Both the position numbers and the translations under genes were made by a program. Shown here in pieces: positions 33,721-44,231 of a DNA stretch of 64,000 nt. The first letter of the stretch is position 1, and each line of letters begins with the position of its first letter. Under the pieces are notes generated by a model. The model was not told the origin of the DNA. It saw only the letters and a list, made by a program, of their open reading frames with translations, and did no database searches. The DNA is from Forficula auricularia. Taxonomy: Eukaryota; Arthropoda; Insecta; Dermaptera; Forficulidae. The DNA is taken from assembly GCA_024734495.1 (NCBI GenBank), contig JALMQS010000030.1, forward strand, positions 6,380,191 through 6,444,190, written 5' to 3'.

Positions 33721-35394
33721 GGTAAATTATACAGATTGAATTTACAAATCACAATACAAGAATAAAATAAGAATATTTAAAGAAATTTTTTATTTAGTTT
33801 TATAATAAAATATAAAGTGTGAAGATATAACTCAGTTACAGTCGATAAAATTTCATTGATAAGGTACTCTTCTATATGGCAATTCTGAAATCTATCGCCT
33901 TCAGATGGTAATGGTAAAATACAGTGGCGTAATTTCTTCTACTGTTGCTCGGTTTCTTCGTCTGGTCAGCCATTCTTTTTACAAGCAATTTACATCTTCA
34001 CTTGACTTCACGTATAAAACGGAGAAGAGAGTTCGCAAGCAACCACAAAAGGTCAAATGTTTTATTTAGCATTTCAAATACGTTGTTCCTCTGGAGCTGG
34101 AGCTGGAGCTCCCCACTCAACACAGAGGCCCACAGCAAGTCAGACAATATTATACACTCCCAATACTTAATATAGCTGTAAAAGGCAAGTTGACAATGAA
34201 TTGCAATTCAATTAGAATTTTCAAACACATTCGAAACTCGAAAAGAGTTCTTGCGAGGTATTAGTAACCGATCGAGAAATAATGGCCAGGATTATTATTC
34301 CATTCTTAAGCGTGAATACATAGAAATTGCCATTGGAATTCGTTATTTTCCAACTTCCAGCTCATTTCAATTCATATTATTTAATTCTCAAGTAATTTTA
34401 ATAGGCTTGTGGAGCAAAAGCAATTACTTTGTGGTAATTTAGTTTTGATTTTAATCTAAGAATGATTTAAGTGGTTTAAAAAAACAATATTAATAAACAA
34501 TATGTTATTTGTTGTCGATTCAAGTAAAAAATAGAAGAAAAAGTATTTTTTTTTGAATTTTTGTTAACTCCAATTGAATATTTTTTCCCTTTATAACGAG
34601 TATCGTGTTGCTTCAAGTGCATAAGGCAAAAGGTCTTATAATAACAGGTCTTAGAATAATAGAATAAAGGTCTTAGAATAATAGAAATTTAGAAATTAAT
34701 CTCTATTAGTCTATAAGCAGGCCTGAACTTGTATTAGCATTCTAATTATATTAGCTCTAAGGGAAGAGAGATGAATCATTTTCCAGGATCAGATTCTAAT
34801 TAAAGAATCGCTCACCCTCACATTTATTAAATAATAAAAAAAAATTTAACTTTTTCAAAAATCGGTACCCTAGAGCTGCAGCCAGAAAGAAAATGTTAGA
34901 GCAAATATAATCCGCATACAAAGTTGCCGAAAATCTGAAGCGCTAGTTAACAAAGAATTGGCGTATATTAATCAATATATTTTCTGAAATTAATTAGAAT
35001 ATTAATTTAAAATTCAAAGGTTCGATAAGAGAAAATGTTGTTGATCGAAGTGGTGTGTGAATATCTCTATTTTTCAATCAATCAAGAAGTAAAAATATTT
35101 AATATTTTTTTTATTTTTCGAAAATATTATTTTCAAATAATTCTTTTCGTCAGTTTCTAACTTTACTGGATCGGTACGGATGTCGAAGAGTAGAACGTGC
35201 TATGATTTATATAAAAAAATAAAATTTTGAAATTAAGATCAAAACAAAGAAATCTGAAGAAATGGCAAAAATCAGAGGCATAAGTTAACGGGGACATAAA
35301 GGTATTATTCTTATAGGAGAATAGATTTTGTTTCCCTGATAACTTTCTGTCAATAGATGGGAGAAGGGATGAATTCGCGGTAACATTATGAATA
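33721..35394. other. dys intron, no gene seen
   Basis: AT-rich. CAGTGGCGTAATTTC at about 33,923 hints at a hAT-like end without a partner. GAGCTG repeats three times near 34,096. Confidence 0.4.
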
Positions 35395-35484
35395 GGTCGC
35401 TGCAACAACCGCGGTACTATTCCGGACAAGTTCCTGTATTGTACAGACCTGGTGGTCCTGCTTGTCGATGATGTCATAAACAGA
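35395..35484 (-). pseudogene. partial duplicate of the dys PAS-A exon
   Basis: This stretch matches 35,944-36,030 of the dys exon, same strand, 549 bp downstream of it. I see only a few substitutions plus two small insertions (TA and A). Together these add three bases, so the frame is disturbed over a few codons and then restored. The copy keeps the codons for VYDIIDKQDHQ and QELVRNSTAV, then runs into TYS and a stop within non-homologous DNA. On its upstream side the sequence reads TATTTAG before GTCTGTT, which could pass as a splice acceptor, but there is no credible donor before the stop. It is most likely a recent, non-functional duplication of a small exon piece. An assembly artefact is possible. 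Confidence 0.75.
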
Positions 35485-35676
35485 CCTAAATAGTTATTAA
35501 ATTTTACATATCTCGAAAAGATGTCAAGCTCATTGTGATTTTCACAAATAATAAACCGGGATAGTATTTACAACAACTTTAGACTCAAGAGTCAAATAAT
35601 ATATAAGTAAATATTTTCTTTTCTTTTTTTCAGTTTTGATGTAAAATTTAATTTAATTTATATCTGAATAATATAC

Positions 35677-36054
35677 CTTCTGATCGCCGAATCGCATTTG
35701 TCTCCTTGCATTCCGCGAAACGTTCATTCTGCAGAGGAAGAGCCTCGTGTCTTCCGGATCGGGTTGTTGTTGCTGTTGGGGTGAATGCTGGTGATGATGA
35801 CTATGATGGTGGTGGTGATGGTGATGGTGGTGGTGGTGGTGATGGCCTGTGGGCGACTGGTGATGATGCAACCCTCCTCCACCCCCACCATCGCCACTTC
35901 CGGTTCTTGCACCACCATTGCCGGTGGCTGCAGCAGCAGCGGCGGCCGCTGCAGCAACCGCGGTACTATTCCGGACAAGTTCCTGTTGTACAGCCTGGTG
36001 GTCCTGCTTGTCGATGATGTCATAAACAGAATCGCCGTGAATTAAAAGGTCCTC
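35677..36054 (-). CDS. dys: dysfusion (bHLH-PAS factor), internal exon: PAS-A with low-complexity insert
   Basis: Internal coding exon of 378 nt (126 codons), phase 0 at both ends. The minus strand shows a pyrimidine-rich tract and CTAG acceptor just before GAG at 36,054, and an AAG/GTATAT donor after 35,677. It starts EDLLIHGDSVYDIIDKQD and ends RLFLCRMNVSRNARRQMRF then GDQK, the characteristic PAS-A residues of insect Dysfusion, homologous to vertebrate NPAS4. Known role of the family: a nuclear transcription factor that pairs with Tango/ARNT and, in Drosophila, controls tracheal fusion-cell fate. Between the two conserved blocks lies a low-complexity insert of about 80 residues: ten Ala, a Gly-rich stretch with six Gly in a row, 14 consecutive His, a further His-rich stretch and five Gln. 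The insert stays in frame, so it is probably a real surface loop. It joins the next exon at 30,956 across a 4.7 kb intron. The start codon, bHLH region and first half of PAS-A are not in the window. Confidence 0.85.
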
Positions 36055-37253
36055 CTAGAAAAAAACCAGCCGAACACAAAACAAGTGTTAATTTTTATTT
36101 CAATTCGGAGTGACAAAAGAGACTATTGTATTTTATTATAATAATTCATTTATGTCAAAACAATGGATTAGAATAGGAAAGTTTAAAGTCAACCAGACAA
36201 ACATCTCAAGAAATAAACCATTAGAAAACGAAATGTCTGTTTGAATAAAATATTCGAAGTTCAATAAACTTGAGATATATACTTCAATGTAAAATTATAT
36301 CATCTATTGTTTTAATGTCTGTCTTTTTATATGTACTAGAGTTTATATTTCTTTAAATAATCATACTAACATCTTAAAAATACTCTCTTGTTATTAGAAT
36401 AAAATTTATATATTTTTTTCAGAATTGTTAAAAATATAATTATTTTAAATATCAAAAAGATTTTATTATTTTCAAAATTCGGAAAGAGGGTATAATTTTT
36501 CAAATATTTCCCCTCCTATTTTTAGGGTCCTACGTGAAAGGACAAATAATCTACTTAGTACTAAGTAGGTAAGGTTTTGAAATTTTTATTAAAGAATAAA
36601 AAAATGATGAATACTTTTTTTAAATAAGGACCATCCTACAGAAATTCAAGTTTCTAGGTTTGGTAAATAAAAAAAATATCTTTACTACATAGAATCATGG
36701 TAAACATGAAAAAGACAAATCCAAGACAAGACCTTAAACGATATTCATGATCAGAAACTTGATTGCCTACATGCTTTTGACTCAACTATTACATACACTG
36801 AAGAGTTCAGTGTAATCTTTGAAATGTGTGGACTGCTTAGGTACTGATCCATTCTCTAGCTAGTGTTGGAATAGTGAAGTACTAAAACTTATAGATTTTA
36901 GAAACCAAACAAAATGCATCTGAATTAGTTGAGGTTAAAAACAATGTTTTTAGCATATTATTATGCTTTCCGTCATATTCTTAGCAGCAGATTGAAATTA
37001 ATTCGAGAAGCCTAATAGAAGATACTGAAAGTTTTCCAGTAGTAAAAGGTTAAAAAATATCTAAATGTTTAAGGCAGGCTAAAGATGACTAATCATCACT
37101 ATCATCATTTTTATATATAATGGGCATAAGGCTTCCATGGTATACATTCGCAGTGAAAGAACCCCAACATTAGAATGAACGAAAAGCACTTTGACATATT
37201 ATAACCTTCTCTAGCCCGAAAACCTTTTGACAAGTTTTTATACGGTCCGAATT
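36055..37253. other. upstream dys intron, no gene seen
   Basis: Begins with the acceptor of the 36,054 exon (CTAG after a T-rich tract on the minus strand). The rest is AT-rich without recognised elements. Confidence 0.5.
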
Positions 37254-37607
37254 CAGCTGGTCATATTTATATTACACTTCAACTGCTGAAACTTTCTGTC
37301 TTGCTTCTGTTATATCTTCCATGATTGCCTCCGATGTTATATTTGTGTACAAAATTAAGTCCAACAAGGTGAGTTGTCCGGATCTTCTAAACTTGTTTCA
37401 ATTCATAACTCAAATTATGTACTCAGAAATAGACTACCTTTTTATCCAGAATTACCATCCACCCGGCACTCTGAAGCTAATCCAATATTCAGATTAAGTA
37501 TATGTTATAAAGATTTATCTAAGCAACTAGAAAACCCCTTGGATTTCTCATTGAACATTAACAGAGTCGCAGTCTTGTTAAAAATGTTGACCCTAGTCTA
37601 CAAGTAA
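37254..37607 (+). pseudogene. LINE reverse transcriptase C-terminal remnant
   Basis: Successive frames read LQLLKLSVLLL, then SSMIASDVIFVYKIKSNKVS followed by CPDLLNLFQFI, then HNSNYVLRNRLPFYPELPST and SICYKDLSKQLENPLDFSLN up to a stop at about 37,607. The order (LxRRxxSDLxFLYKIxNxxxDCPxLLxLI, later HNYxLRNR, then a YNxLP-like segment) is that of the end of ORF2 in jockey/CR1-type non-LTR elements. Frameshifts lie near 37,318 and between 37,390 and 37,440. Nothing further upstream is readable. It is a dead 5'-truncated insertion in the dys intron, opposite to the gene's strand. Confidence 0.65.
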
Positions 37608-38098
37608 CTATTCAATTATTATATTTAATTATATTACTATTATCTTATATTATTTTTATATTTATATATTGTTATTTAACATATACTCTATTATTATTAT
37701 ATTAATTTAGTGATATTACTTTGTCTATTATTATTAATTTTGTTATATTTAATAATTATTGTATTATATTAATCTATTATGCATTTAGCCGTTGATAATA
37801 ATAAATAAATAATAAAGTAGTTTTTTGATGCTGAAATCATTTACTTTAAATACAATTTAAAACGTAGATTATTTAAATACATATTTGATTAATTTTTTTA
37901 TGAAAAATATTTAATTTTATTATGAGTCTTAACAGAATTCATTCAAATATTTAGGTATTATGTCATTCAACAAGTTCAACATATAACCTTAAGCAATAAA
38001 TGGTTAACTATATATTTTCTTAGTTTTATCAAGATTTTGCGTTTCTTCTGAAATAGAACCCCCTTCGAGAAAGGAGCTCAAATAGAGTCATTCCCGTA

Positions 38099-38550
38099 GT
38101 GATTTTTTATCCTCTTTTCATTAGAAATGCATTCGACATGACTCTAGTTTCATTTAATTGGCTGCCCTGCACAGTGCCTCTCCGACTCGCAGCGAAATGC
38201 ACTCGAGATTTGATCGGCCCCCGACTTGAAAATTTTTCTTTTAATTCATTGAAATGCACATCAAGAGAGACATCAGCCTCGTCTCTTAATGGCTGGCTGG
38301 CTGCTCGCTCTTCAGTGGAAGATCTATTTGATAACCTGACACTCTGGCTGCGCAACGGTGGTGCAAACCACTTGAATAAGTCATCGATGTGGTCTGGTCG
38401 TCGTCGTCGTCTGCACAAGCAAACAGGAAAAAAGCAATCCGCCTAGGGCTGGTGCTATTTTTCTCGCGGTCTGGTCGTTAATGAGATCGATAATAGTGGA
38501 AATGCCTTAATAAACGAAAAGAAACGTCGCCCGAGTGAATCTCATTTACA
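38099..38550. other. GC-elevated unique block, possible conserved non-coding element
   Basis: Both strands are open for over 100 codons (38,099-38,446), which follows from high GC and few stops rather than from a gene; neither translation shows a known domain and both contain low-complexity Arg runs from CGT repeats. No match elsewhere in the window. Lying 2 kb upstream of a dys exon, it could be regulatory, but nothing specific is visible. Confidence 0.3.
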
Positions 38551-38869
38551 TTGAATTTCTTAATTGTCATTTGTGCAAAAGCTAAAACGTATAACCTGTT
38601 TTGCTTCTCGTTTTCTTGTTCTTCTTTTATTTAAATCACTATCAACATGTGAAATACATTTGGAGAATTTCTGAAATATGTCAGTAATTATGAAAGCGGT
38701 CTAAGACAAAAATCTATAATAAGCTGGCCAACTATTAGTAAGACTCGCATAGTAGAGGTTTTCGGAGGTTATTAGGAAAATACTTGAGATATCAAATTAC
38801 ATCTTATTTTTGTTCATATCAGAAAATTAAAGAGTTTATGGCATTTTTTTATAATTATAAGTTTAGCCA

Positions 38870-39000
38870 TTTCTAAATGTTGATAGGTACAAAAATCATT
38901 TAAAAAGCCCACTATGGGAGTCGTTTACACCAGCATTTTAAAGTGAATTAAATTTAAATAAAAAAATATGCTAATCGTATTCATGGAGTCATTGGATGTA
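38870..39000 (+). repeat. old dispersed repeat
   Basis: Shares GGTACAAAAATCATTTAAAA and the following GTCGTTTACACC, AAAGTGAATTAAATTTAAA pattern with 39,500-39,660 and 16,270-16,420, at low identity. Confidence 0.45.
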
Positions 39001-39061
39001 GATATCTCACCATATGATAAAAAAATATTATTATTTCGGACTCCACAAAAATTATACAAAA

Positions 39062-39271
39062 AGGAATAAATAGTAGGGAATAGGACTAAAAATTAAAAAC
39101 ACAGGGTTTTTTATTAAATAGGCCAGACGTTTCGTCCATTTATTTCGACTTCCTCAGTGGCCCATTTTATCACTCTTTGTCAAACAAGTCGAAATAAATA
39201 GACGAAACGTGTGGACCATTTAATAAAAAACTCTTTTAATTTTTAGTCCAATTTCCTACCATTCCTTTTTA
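39062..39271. mobile_element. palindrome carrying a hammerhead-like motif
   Basis: Left arm starts GGAATAAATAGTAGGGAATA and GGACTAAAAATTAAAA; the right arm ends ATTTTTAGTCCAATTTCC and TACCATTCC. Arms are about 95 bp. The left arm holds the complete motif (39,121-39,162, minus); the right arm holds a version lacking the CTGAGGA core (39,180-39,215, plus). Confidence 0.7.
39121..39162 (-). ncRNA. hammerhead-like motif with a different stem I
   Basis: Minus strand: GGCCA, core CTGAGGA, extra A, stem II GTC with GAC around a 10-nt loop, GAAACGTC, then TGGCC. Stem I (GGCCA/TGGCC) is perfectly complementary yet differs at several positions from the AAACC/GGTTT of the 41.2 kb copy. Stem II also differs. 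This is compensatory change supporting an RNA fold. Confidence 0.45.
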
Positions 39272-40499
39272 ATTGTTATTTATTATGGATGCAAGTGATG
39301 CAACATTATAATAGCTTTTTTTGATTTTAGGGAAAGTGAATAAATATTAATTGTAAAGGAGATTGTATCTGATTTAGATTACCAGCTATACTCAGACTGA
39401 AGGGTATAGAGACAGCGATATTGTATCGAAACAAATAGGTACCTGTTTTTTTCTTGTCAACTGAACCTTAAAAATGAGTTTCTGTAATTTTTTAGTAATT
39501 TTGAGTCGTCACTTTTAAACGCCAACAAAGTACGAAAATCATCTAAAAATGGCCACTTAACTCTCTCATATCGTCATTTTGAAGCGAAATAAATTTAAAA
39601 AATATGTATAATTATACTTAAAGAATTATTTCTTTACAGAAGTACTTCACATTGAAAAAGAATTTTTAATGTTTGATTCCGCAAAAGATCCCATTAAAGA
39701 TCGACCCTCCCGAAAGAAATTACTAAAAAGAGCGCGTATAGAATAATAATAAGCTCTGTTCCTTGAAATCTAAAGTCAAATACAAGTTCAGACTTGTTTC
39801 ACACTCTTAGAAATAAATTTATTAATTTCTTTTTAAGAAAATATTAAATCGAAATGAATATCACATTTAGAAAATTCTCGTTTAAAATTATTATTATTAA
39901 TTCAGAGAAACTATAAACAGTGTACGAGATCTTAAGAAAATTTCACTTTTCCCAATATAAAGATTCAAATAAAATTTTAATACGATTTTTGATTTTTCGG
40001 AGAACTATATATAACTTGCGAATTTCAAATTTCTTTCTTATTGAGTTTACAGCTACAATAATCTTTGAGTGACAAATAGACGGATATTGTATCGACACTT
40101 ACGTCCCGTTATACTTTTGAAAGGAACCCTGAAAATAAATTTGTCTCTTTATATTCAAAGCACAAAAATTTAATCTAAATAAAGTCATTTATAGAATAGT
40201 TTTTAAGGAATTTGGTGTTAGTACTTGGTGAAACATTTTTATCCAATAATTTCATTTATAGAAAATTAGAATAACATTACTAATAATAATTAGAATTATT
40301 CAATTAAAATTTTCTTTAAAAATTCCAGTAAAAATTTTCAAACTTTTTAACATGATAGTAGAATTTCTAAAAAAAATAAAAAATTAAGCATTCTAATCGT
40401 GGAGTGTTGACGACATTTGTCTTTTAGATTTTTAGGGATGGTCCTTCTTAATTTAATTGGGCTCCAAGCACGGAGCTCCAATAAAACCAACACACGTGC

Positions 40500-41190
40500 T
40501 TATCACTTTATCACATGGGAAACCGGACTAAAAAATTGATGGTTGAATATGATAAGCGTGTGAAATCTGTGGATCTCACCACTGTCCAAAAACGTCCATT
40601 CAAGGAAACATTTTGTTCAAGTGCAATGATAATACCTATCCAAAAAATATACATATATATATATATATATATAATTATAATAGTAATAAAAATCTAAAAG
40701 GATTTTTTTCTTTTAGTTAAAATATAATACATTTCTATAATTTGAGGGCCTTTACATACTAAACTAACCTTGGTGTAATTAATAAATTGGGCTCTCAGCC
40801 TATAAGTGAAATACAACAGAAATAAGAATATTTTCAAAAGAAATATAGTTTTTATTTTTATTTTTGACAATAATTTGATACTAATGTTCTATAAAATATT
40901 GTATTAATGTTTACACTTATTACTATTACTATGTGATTTTAAAATTAATGCCTAAAACACACCCAGAAAAAAATTTAGTTATAAAAAGATTTAATTTTGT
41001 TTTGATGACAAATATTTTCTTCTCTACCAAACTGTTTGTTTGAAAGTGACATCTCTTACAATTTATCGAGATTTTTTTTACTCTACACTATAATTCTGCT
41101 GAGAATGAAATATGGTACAATATATTATTGTTACTGCCACTTAAAGAGGAGACAGAGGGGAATGTCGCATTGGATTTCCTTCATTGACTT
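40500..41190. other. AT-rich, no gene seen
   Basis: Holds an AT microsatellite at 40,650-40,672 and an unsupported 60-codon frame. Confidence 0.4.
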
Positions 41191-41194
41191 TTCA

Positions 41195-41236
41195 AAACCC
41201 TGAAGAAGGAGGGAATAGCCTCCGAAACGTCGGTTT
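41195..41236 (+). ncRNA. hammerhead-like motif, cleanest copy
   Basis: AAACC, CTGAAGA, A, GGAGG, short loop, CCTCC, GAAACGTC, GGTTT. Stem I has five Watson-Crick pairs and stem II five. GUC would be the cleavage triplet. Stem III is the self-complementary ACGU, compatible with a dimeric but not a monomeric hammerhead. Confidence 0.45.
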
Positions 41237-41327
41237 ATGAATAAAAATATAATATAAATTATCTTCTTCTTTTTTTTGGACTGCCTCATCAATATCCACT
41301 CAATTTTACTTTTCAGTCAGTCTCCAA
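41195..41327 (+). mobile_element. short repeat: hammerhead-like motif plus tail
   Basis: Motif at 41,195-41,236, then an A/T-rich link, GGACTGCCTCATCAATATCC and TCAGTCAGTCTCC. The tail recurs inverted at 52,997-53,045 and, diverged, near 50,790 and 55,120. Confidence 0.6.
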
Positions 41328-41701
41328 AAATTACTTCAATCTTATTTTTTTATTATATAAATATAAATCATTCTATAAATAATATTTTTGTAAGGATTTT
41401 ATTCAAATAGTTAAAAGAATTATATTAAAAAGATAATTATTAAAAAGTTGAATCAGATACTCTGAGATGAAGACAGTTCTAATACCTGGAAATTTTTATC
41501 GACCCAGAATTTTTGTTTTTGGAAAAAAAATCTGAATTTTATAAAAATAATAAAGATATTAAATAATACTATAAAATTATTCGAATATTTAAAAAATTTT
41601 AGATTACATTTTAGAAGATATCCAATTATATTTAGTGTCATGAAGATTATTTCAAGAGAGGGGCATAAATCTCATAGTTTTTAATAGCGAATTTATTAGT
41701 A

Positions 41702-42100
41702 AGGGGCGTCCCTAAATTACGTGAGGTGTTTAGGGAGGGGGGGGGATCGAGCCGAATCTCACCCAATCTAACGTGGTAGAGAGGGGTCTCGGAAAATATC
41801 ATGTATTTTTTTTTCGAAAGAAACAGTGTAAAATTCCGAGAAAAATGGTTTAAATTAAATAAAAATTAATAATGCTAGTCTTAACTAGTCTTAAATAAAA
41901 ATAATTAAGCAAATTATATTTCTTAAATAAATCCAACGCAATCAAGCGCAGATTAACGTATTTACACTAAAAATACGCATTTTGAAAAGTCTCGCGTGAG
42001 ATTAGGAGGGGGGGGTGGGGGAGCTCGAGCCAAATCTCACGACATCTCACCAAGGGGGGTCGAAAAATCGCCAAAATCGCCTCACGTAATTTAGGGACAC
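41702..42100. mobile_element. MITE with GGGCGTCCCTAAATTACGTG ends
   Basis: Left end GGGCGTCCCTAAATTACGTG then AGG; right end CCTCACGTAATTTAGGGAC. Subterminal ATCTCACCCAATCTAACG and CGTGAGATTAGGAGG are also inverted. About 400 bp with G-runs, no coding. Confidence 0.75.
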
Positions 42101-42803
42101 AAAATTCGTGAATCAAATCGCTCTTTCTGGCCACGAATTGCACAGAGATATTGAAAGAAAAAATCCACGTGAATAGCTTAACACCTCTATTTAAATATCA
42201 ATTTATATTCTCAGGTCAAGGGAGAAAGTAAATCCCCTTGAAAACAATCTCATTTTATTATTTTGACGCGAACTTTTATTTGCTCCATAAACTCTTCAGC
42301 AGCCGAAAGAGAAGAAGAACAAACAGAAAATTTGATTACACAAATGTCAATCATTTTCTGGCCACACATACCTTGAAAATAAATAGACTCCATTATAATT
42401 CTTTAGTTTAAACTGGAATGGAGATTGAATGCTATTTACTTTCAATATGATTATGATTCCAACACGGGGATAATGGGTGTGTGTGTGTCTGTGTGGGTAA
42501 TGGTTTGTTTTAATCGGAATGTCATCTCCTGCAATGGCCTCTGACAGCTGACATAAGGCCCCTCACACCGTCCAGGGCGCCATTAAATCTTTGACACGAG
42601 CATTTTATACCTGTTAGATCTGTTCTATACTTTCTATGAGGGTCTTCAGACACGGTGGGCAAAAAAGAAACCCCTGGGGAAAACAAAAAAGCTTGGATTT
42701 ATTAATTTATTCCGAGGCTGATTAAGGAATTTTCAAAAGAACAACATTAAGCAGGTCAATGTGCTATATTGCAAATTGAATTTAATATTTTATTAAAAAA
42801 TTG
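42101..42803. other. unique, partly GC-elevated stretch
   Basis: 42,400-42,660 has a GT microsatellite and balanced composition. No exon or repeat recognised. Confidence 0.4.
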
Positions 42804-43009
42804 AATTTAATTTTATTTAGGAAAGAATCAAAGATTTTAGTAGAAATATTTTTTTACATTGCACATCAGAAGGCCTCGTCCCCTCGGGAATCGAACCCAA
42901 GCTAGTTAGCTCTTGGGTTCGATTCACGAGGGGACGAAGCCCTCTGATGTGAAATGTAAAAATATTTCTACTAAAATCTTTGATTTGTTCCTAAATAAAA
43001 TTAAATTCA
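42804..43009. repeat. palindrome with a tRNA B box in each arm
   Basis: Arms of about 95 bp around the centre CAAGCTAGTTAGCTCTTG. Each arm contains GGGTTCGATTC-type text (CTTGGGTTCGATTCACGAGG on the plus strand; the other on the minus), flanked by CCCTCTGATGTGAAATGTA and ACTAAAATCTTTGAT. Looks like two head-to-head SINE copies. A diverged relative is at 49,240-49,335. Confidence 0.65.
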
Positions 43010-44230
43010 CTTCTTAATATTATAAATTGGGTTGATTTTTGAAAAAATTTCATCGTTATTCAAAAAAGAAACTCAAAAAAGATTCTTAAATCTTTACATT
43101 AATTATTTAATATTTTATATATTATGATATTTTGACAGAATATGTATTGGCGCTGGATAAGAAAAATAAAATAATTTAATGATTATATGAGAAAAAATAC
43201 TTACATATAATTTAAATTTCAAGTTCGTAACGTTATTAATTTAGAAGCTGTAGCGCTGTTACAGATAGACAGACAGATATTGTATCGATACTGATAGGTT
43301 TCCGTATTACTTTTCTACAGGAACATAAGAACTTCAATTGTAATGAAACGAAGATGTTAAAAAAATAATATAATTTCTCTCAAAAATTCTGCTGATTTTA
43401 TTCAACCAAAATTTCCTAAAATTTTATTATTAAAGAAATAAAGAATTACAAATATTTACTGATGAATTTATTTACTTATCTTCTATACTGCTCTGATTAT
43501 TCTTAACTTTTTTGATATTTTAACTTTAACTAAATAAGAAAAAAGTAGAAGAGGCATGGCCTAGCTTCTAGCCTAACTTGCTAGGCGTTCTTTATAATTT
43601 CCAACATTTTTTACTTGGAGTATATGATAATACTGCACTGCTTGAATAATGTTGATTCATTGTTATGAATAAAGAGAAAACCGAGATCTAAATAGATTAT
43701 CTTTTTCAAAAGTTTTCCTAGAGCGTCAACTAAGCCCCTGCAATATAGTCAACCTATCATACGTATCTATCTATCTATACACTACCCATACGCAGAGCTT
43801 GGAACTAATTTGTTTGGGCATATTATTATAAAGTAAAATTATTATTTAGTATATTATATTATAGAATAGAACATTAAGCAGAGGGTTTTCTTCTTAAAAT
43901 ACTCTCTATATTTGTTTATATATGGTATTTGTGCGAATATTAAGAATAATATCTCCAAGATGCAGTTGAGATTGTGCTGAAACTTTAACAAAGTATAATA
44001 TAAAAATTAAGTGTCTTTTACACTCTAGTTTGAAAATTTATAGTCACAAAAATTTTGAAATTTAAGTTAGTGAAAGAGTACTAATCCTAATGCTGTAAGT
44101 GAAACAATTTATGGAATAACTATTTCTTTTTCTGCTATAATTAAATAAATCAACTAATAGTTATTTGATAGATCTTCAATAAGAGAACAATAGAGATTTG
44201 GATTTTTGGAGGAATAAAAAAATGAAGGGA
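43010..44230. other. AT-rich, old dispersed repeat, no gene
   Basis: 43,210-43,310 contains AGAAGCTGTAGCGCTGTTAC and ATTGTATCGATACTGATAGG. Weaker versions of this text occur near 30,290, 39,410 and 40,060. The rest shows nothing. Confidence 0.4.
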
Positions 44231-44231
44231 A

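Larger units (their letters stand above)
30957..35676 (-). other. dys intron between the two recognised exons
   Basis: A phase-0 intron of 4,720 nt with a GTATAT donor and a TTTAAG acceptor on the minus strand. It holds a diverged tandem array (32,945-33,720), a recent partial copy of the upstream exon (35,395-35,484) and a GC-elevated block (31,770-32,420). No other gene is seen in it. Confidence 0.8.

Noticed and set aside
35706..36045. Long open frames on the plus strand and in another minus frame over the dys exon
   Set aside because: Shadows of the real exon caused by its repetitive GC-rich codons; the true frame has splice sites and PAS residues.
38099..38446. Open frames of 115 and 103 codons on opposite strands
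   Set aside because: No known motif on either strand, Arg runs from simple CGT repeats, no splice context; better explained by local GC content.
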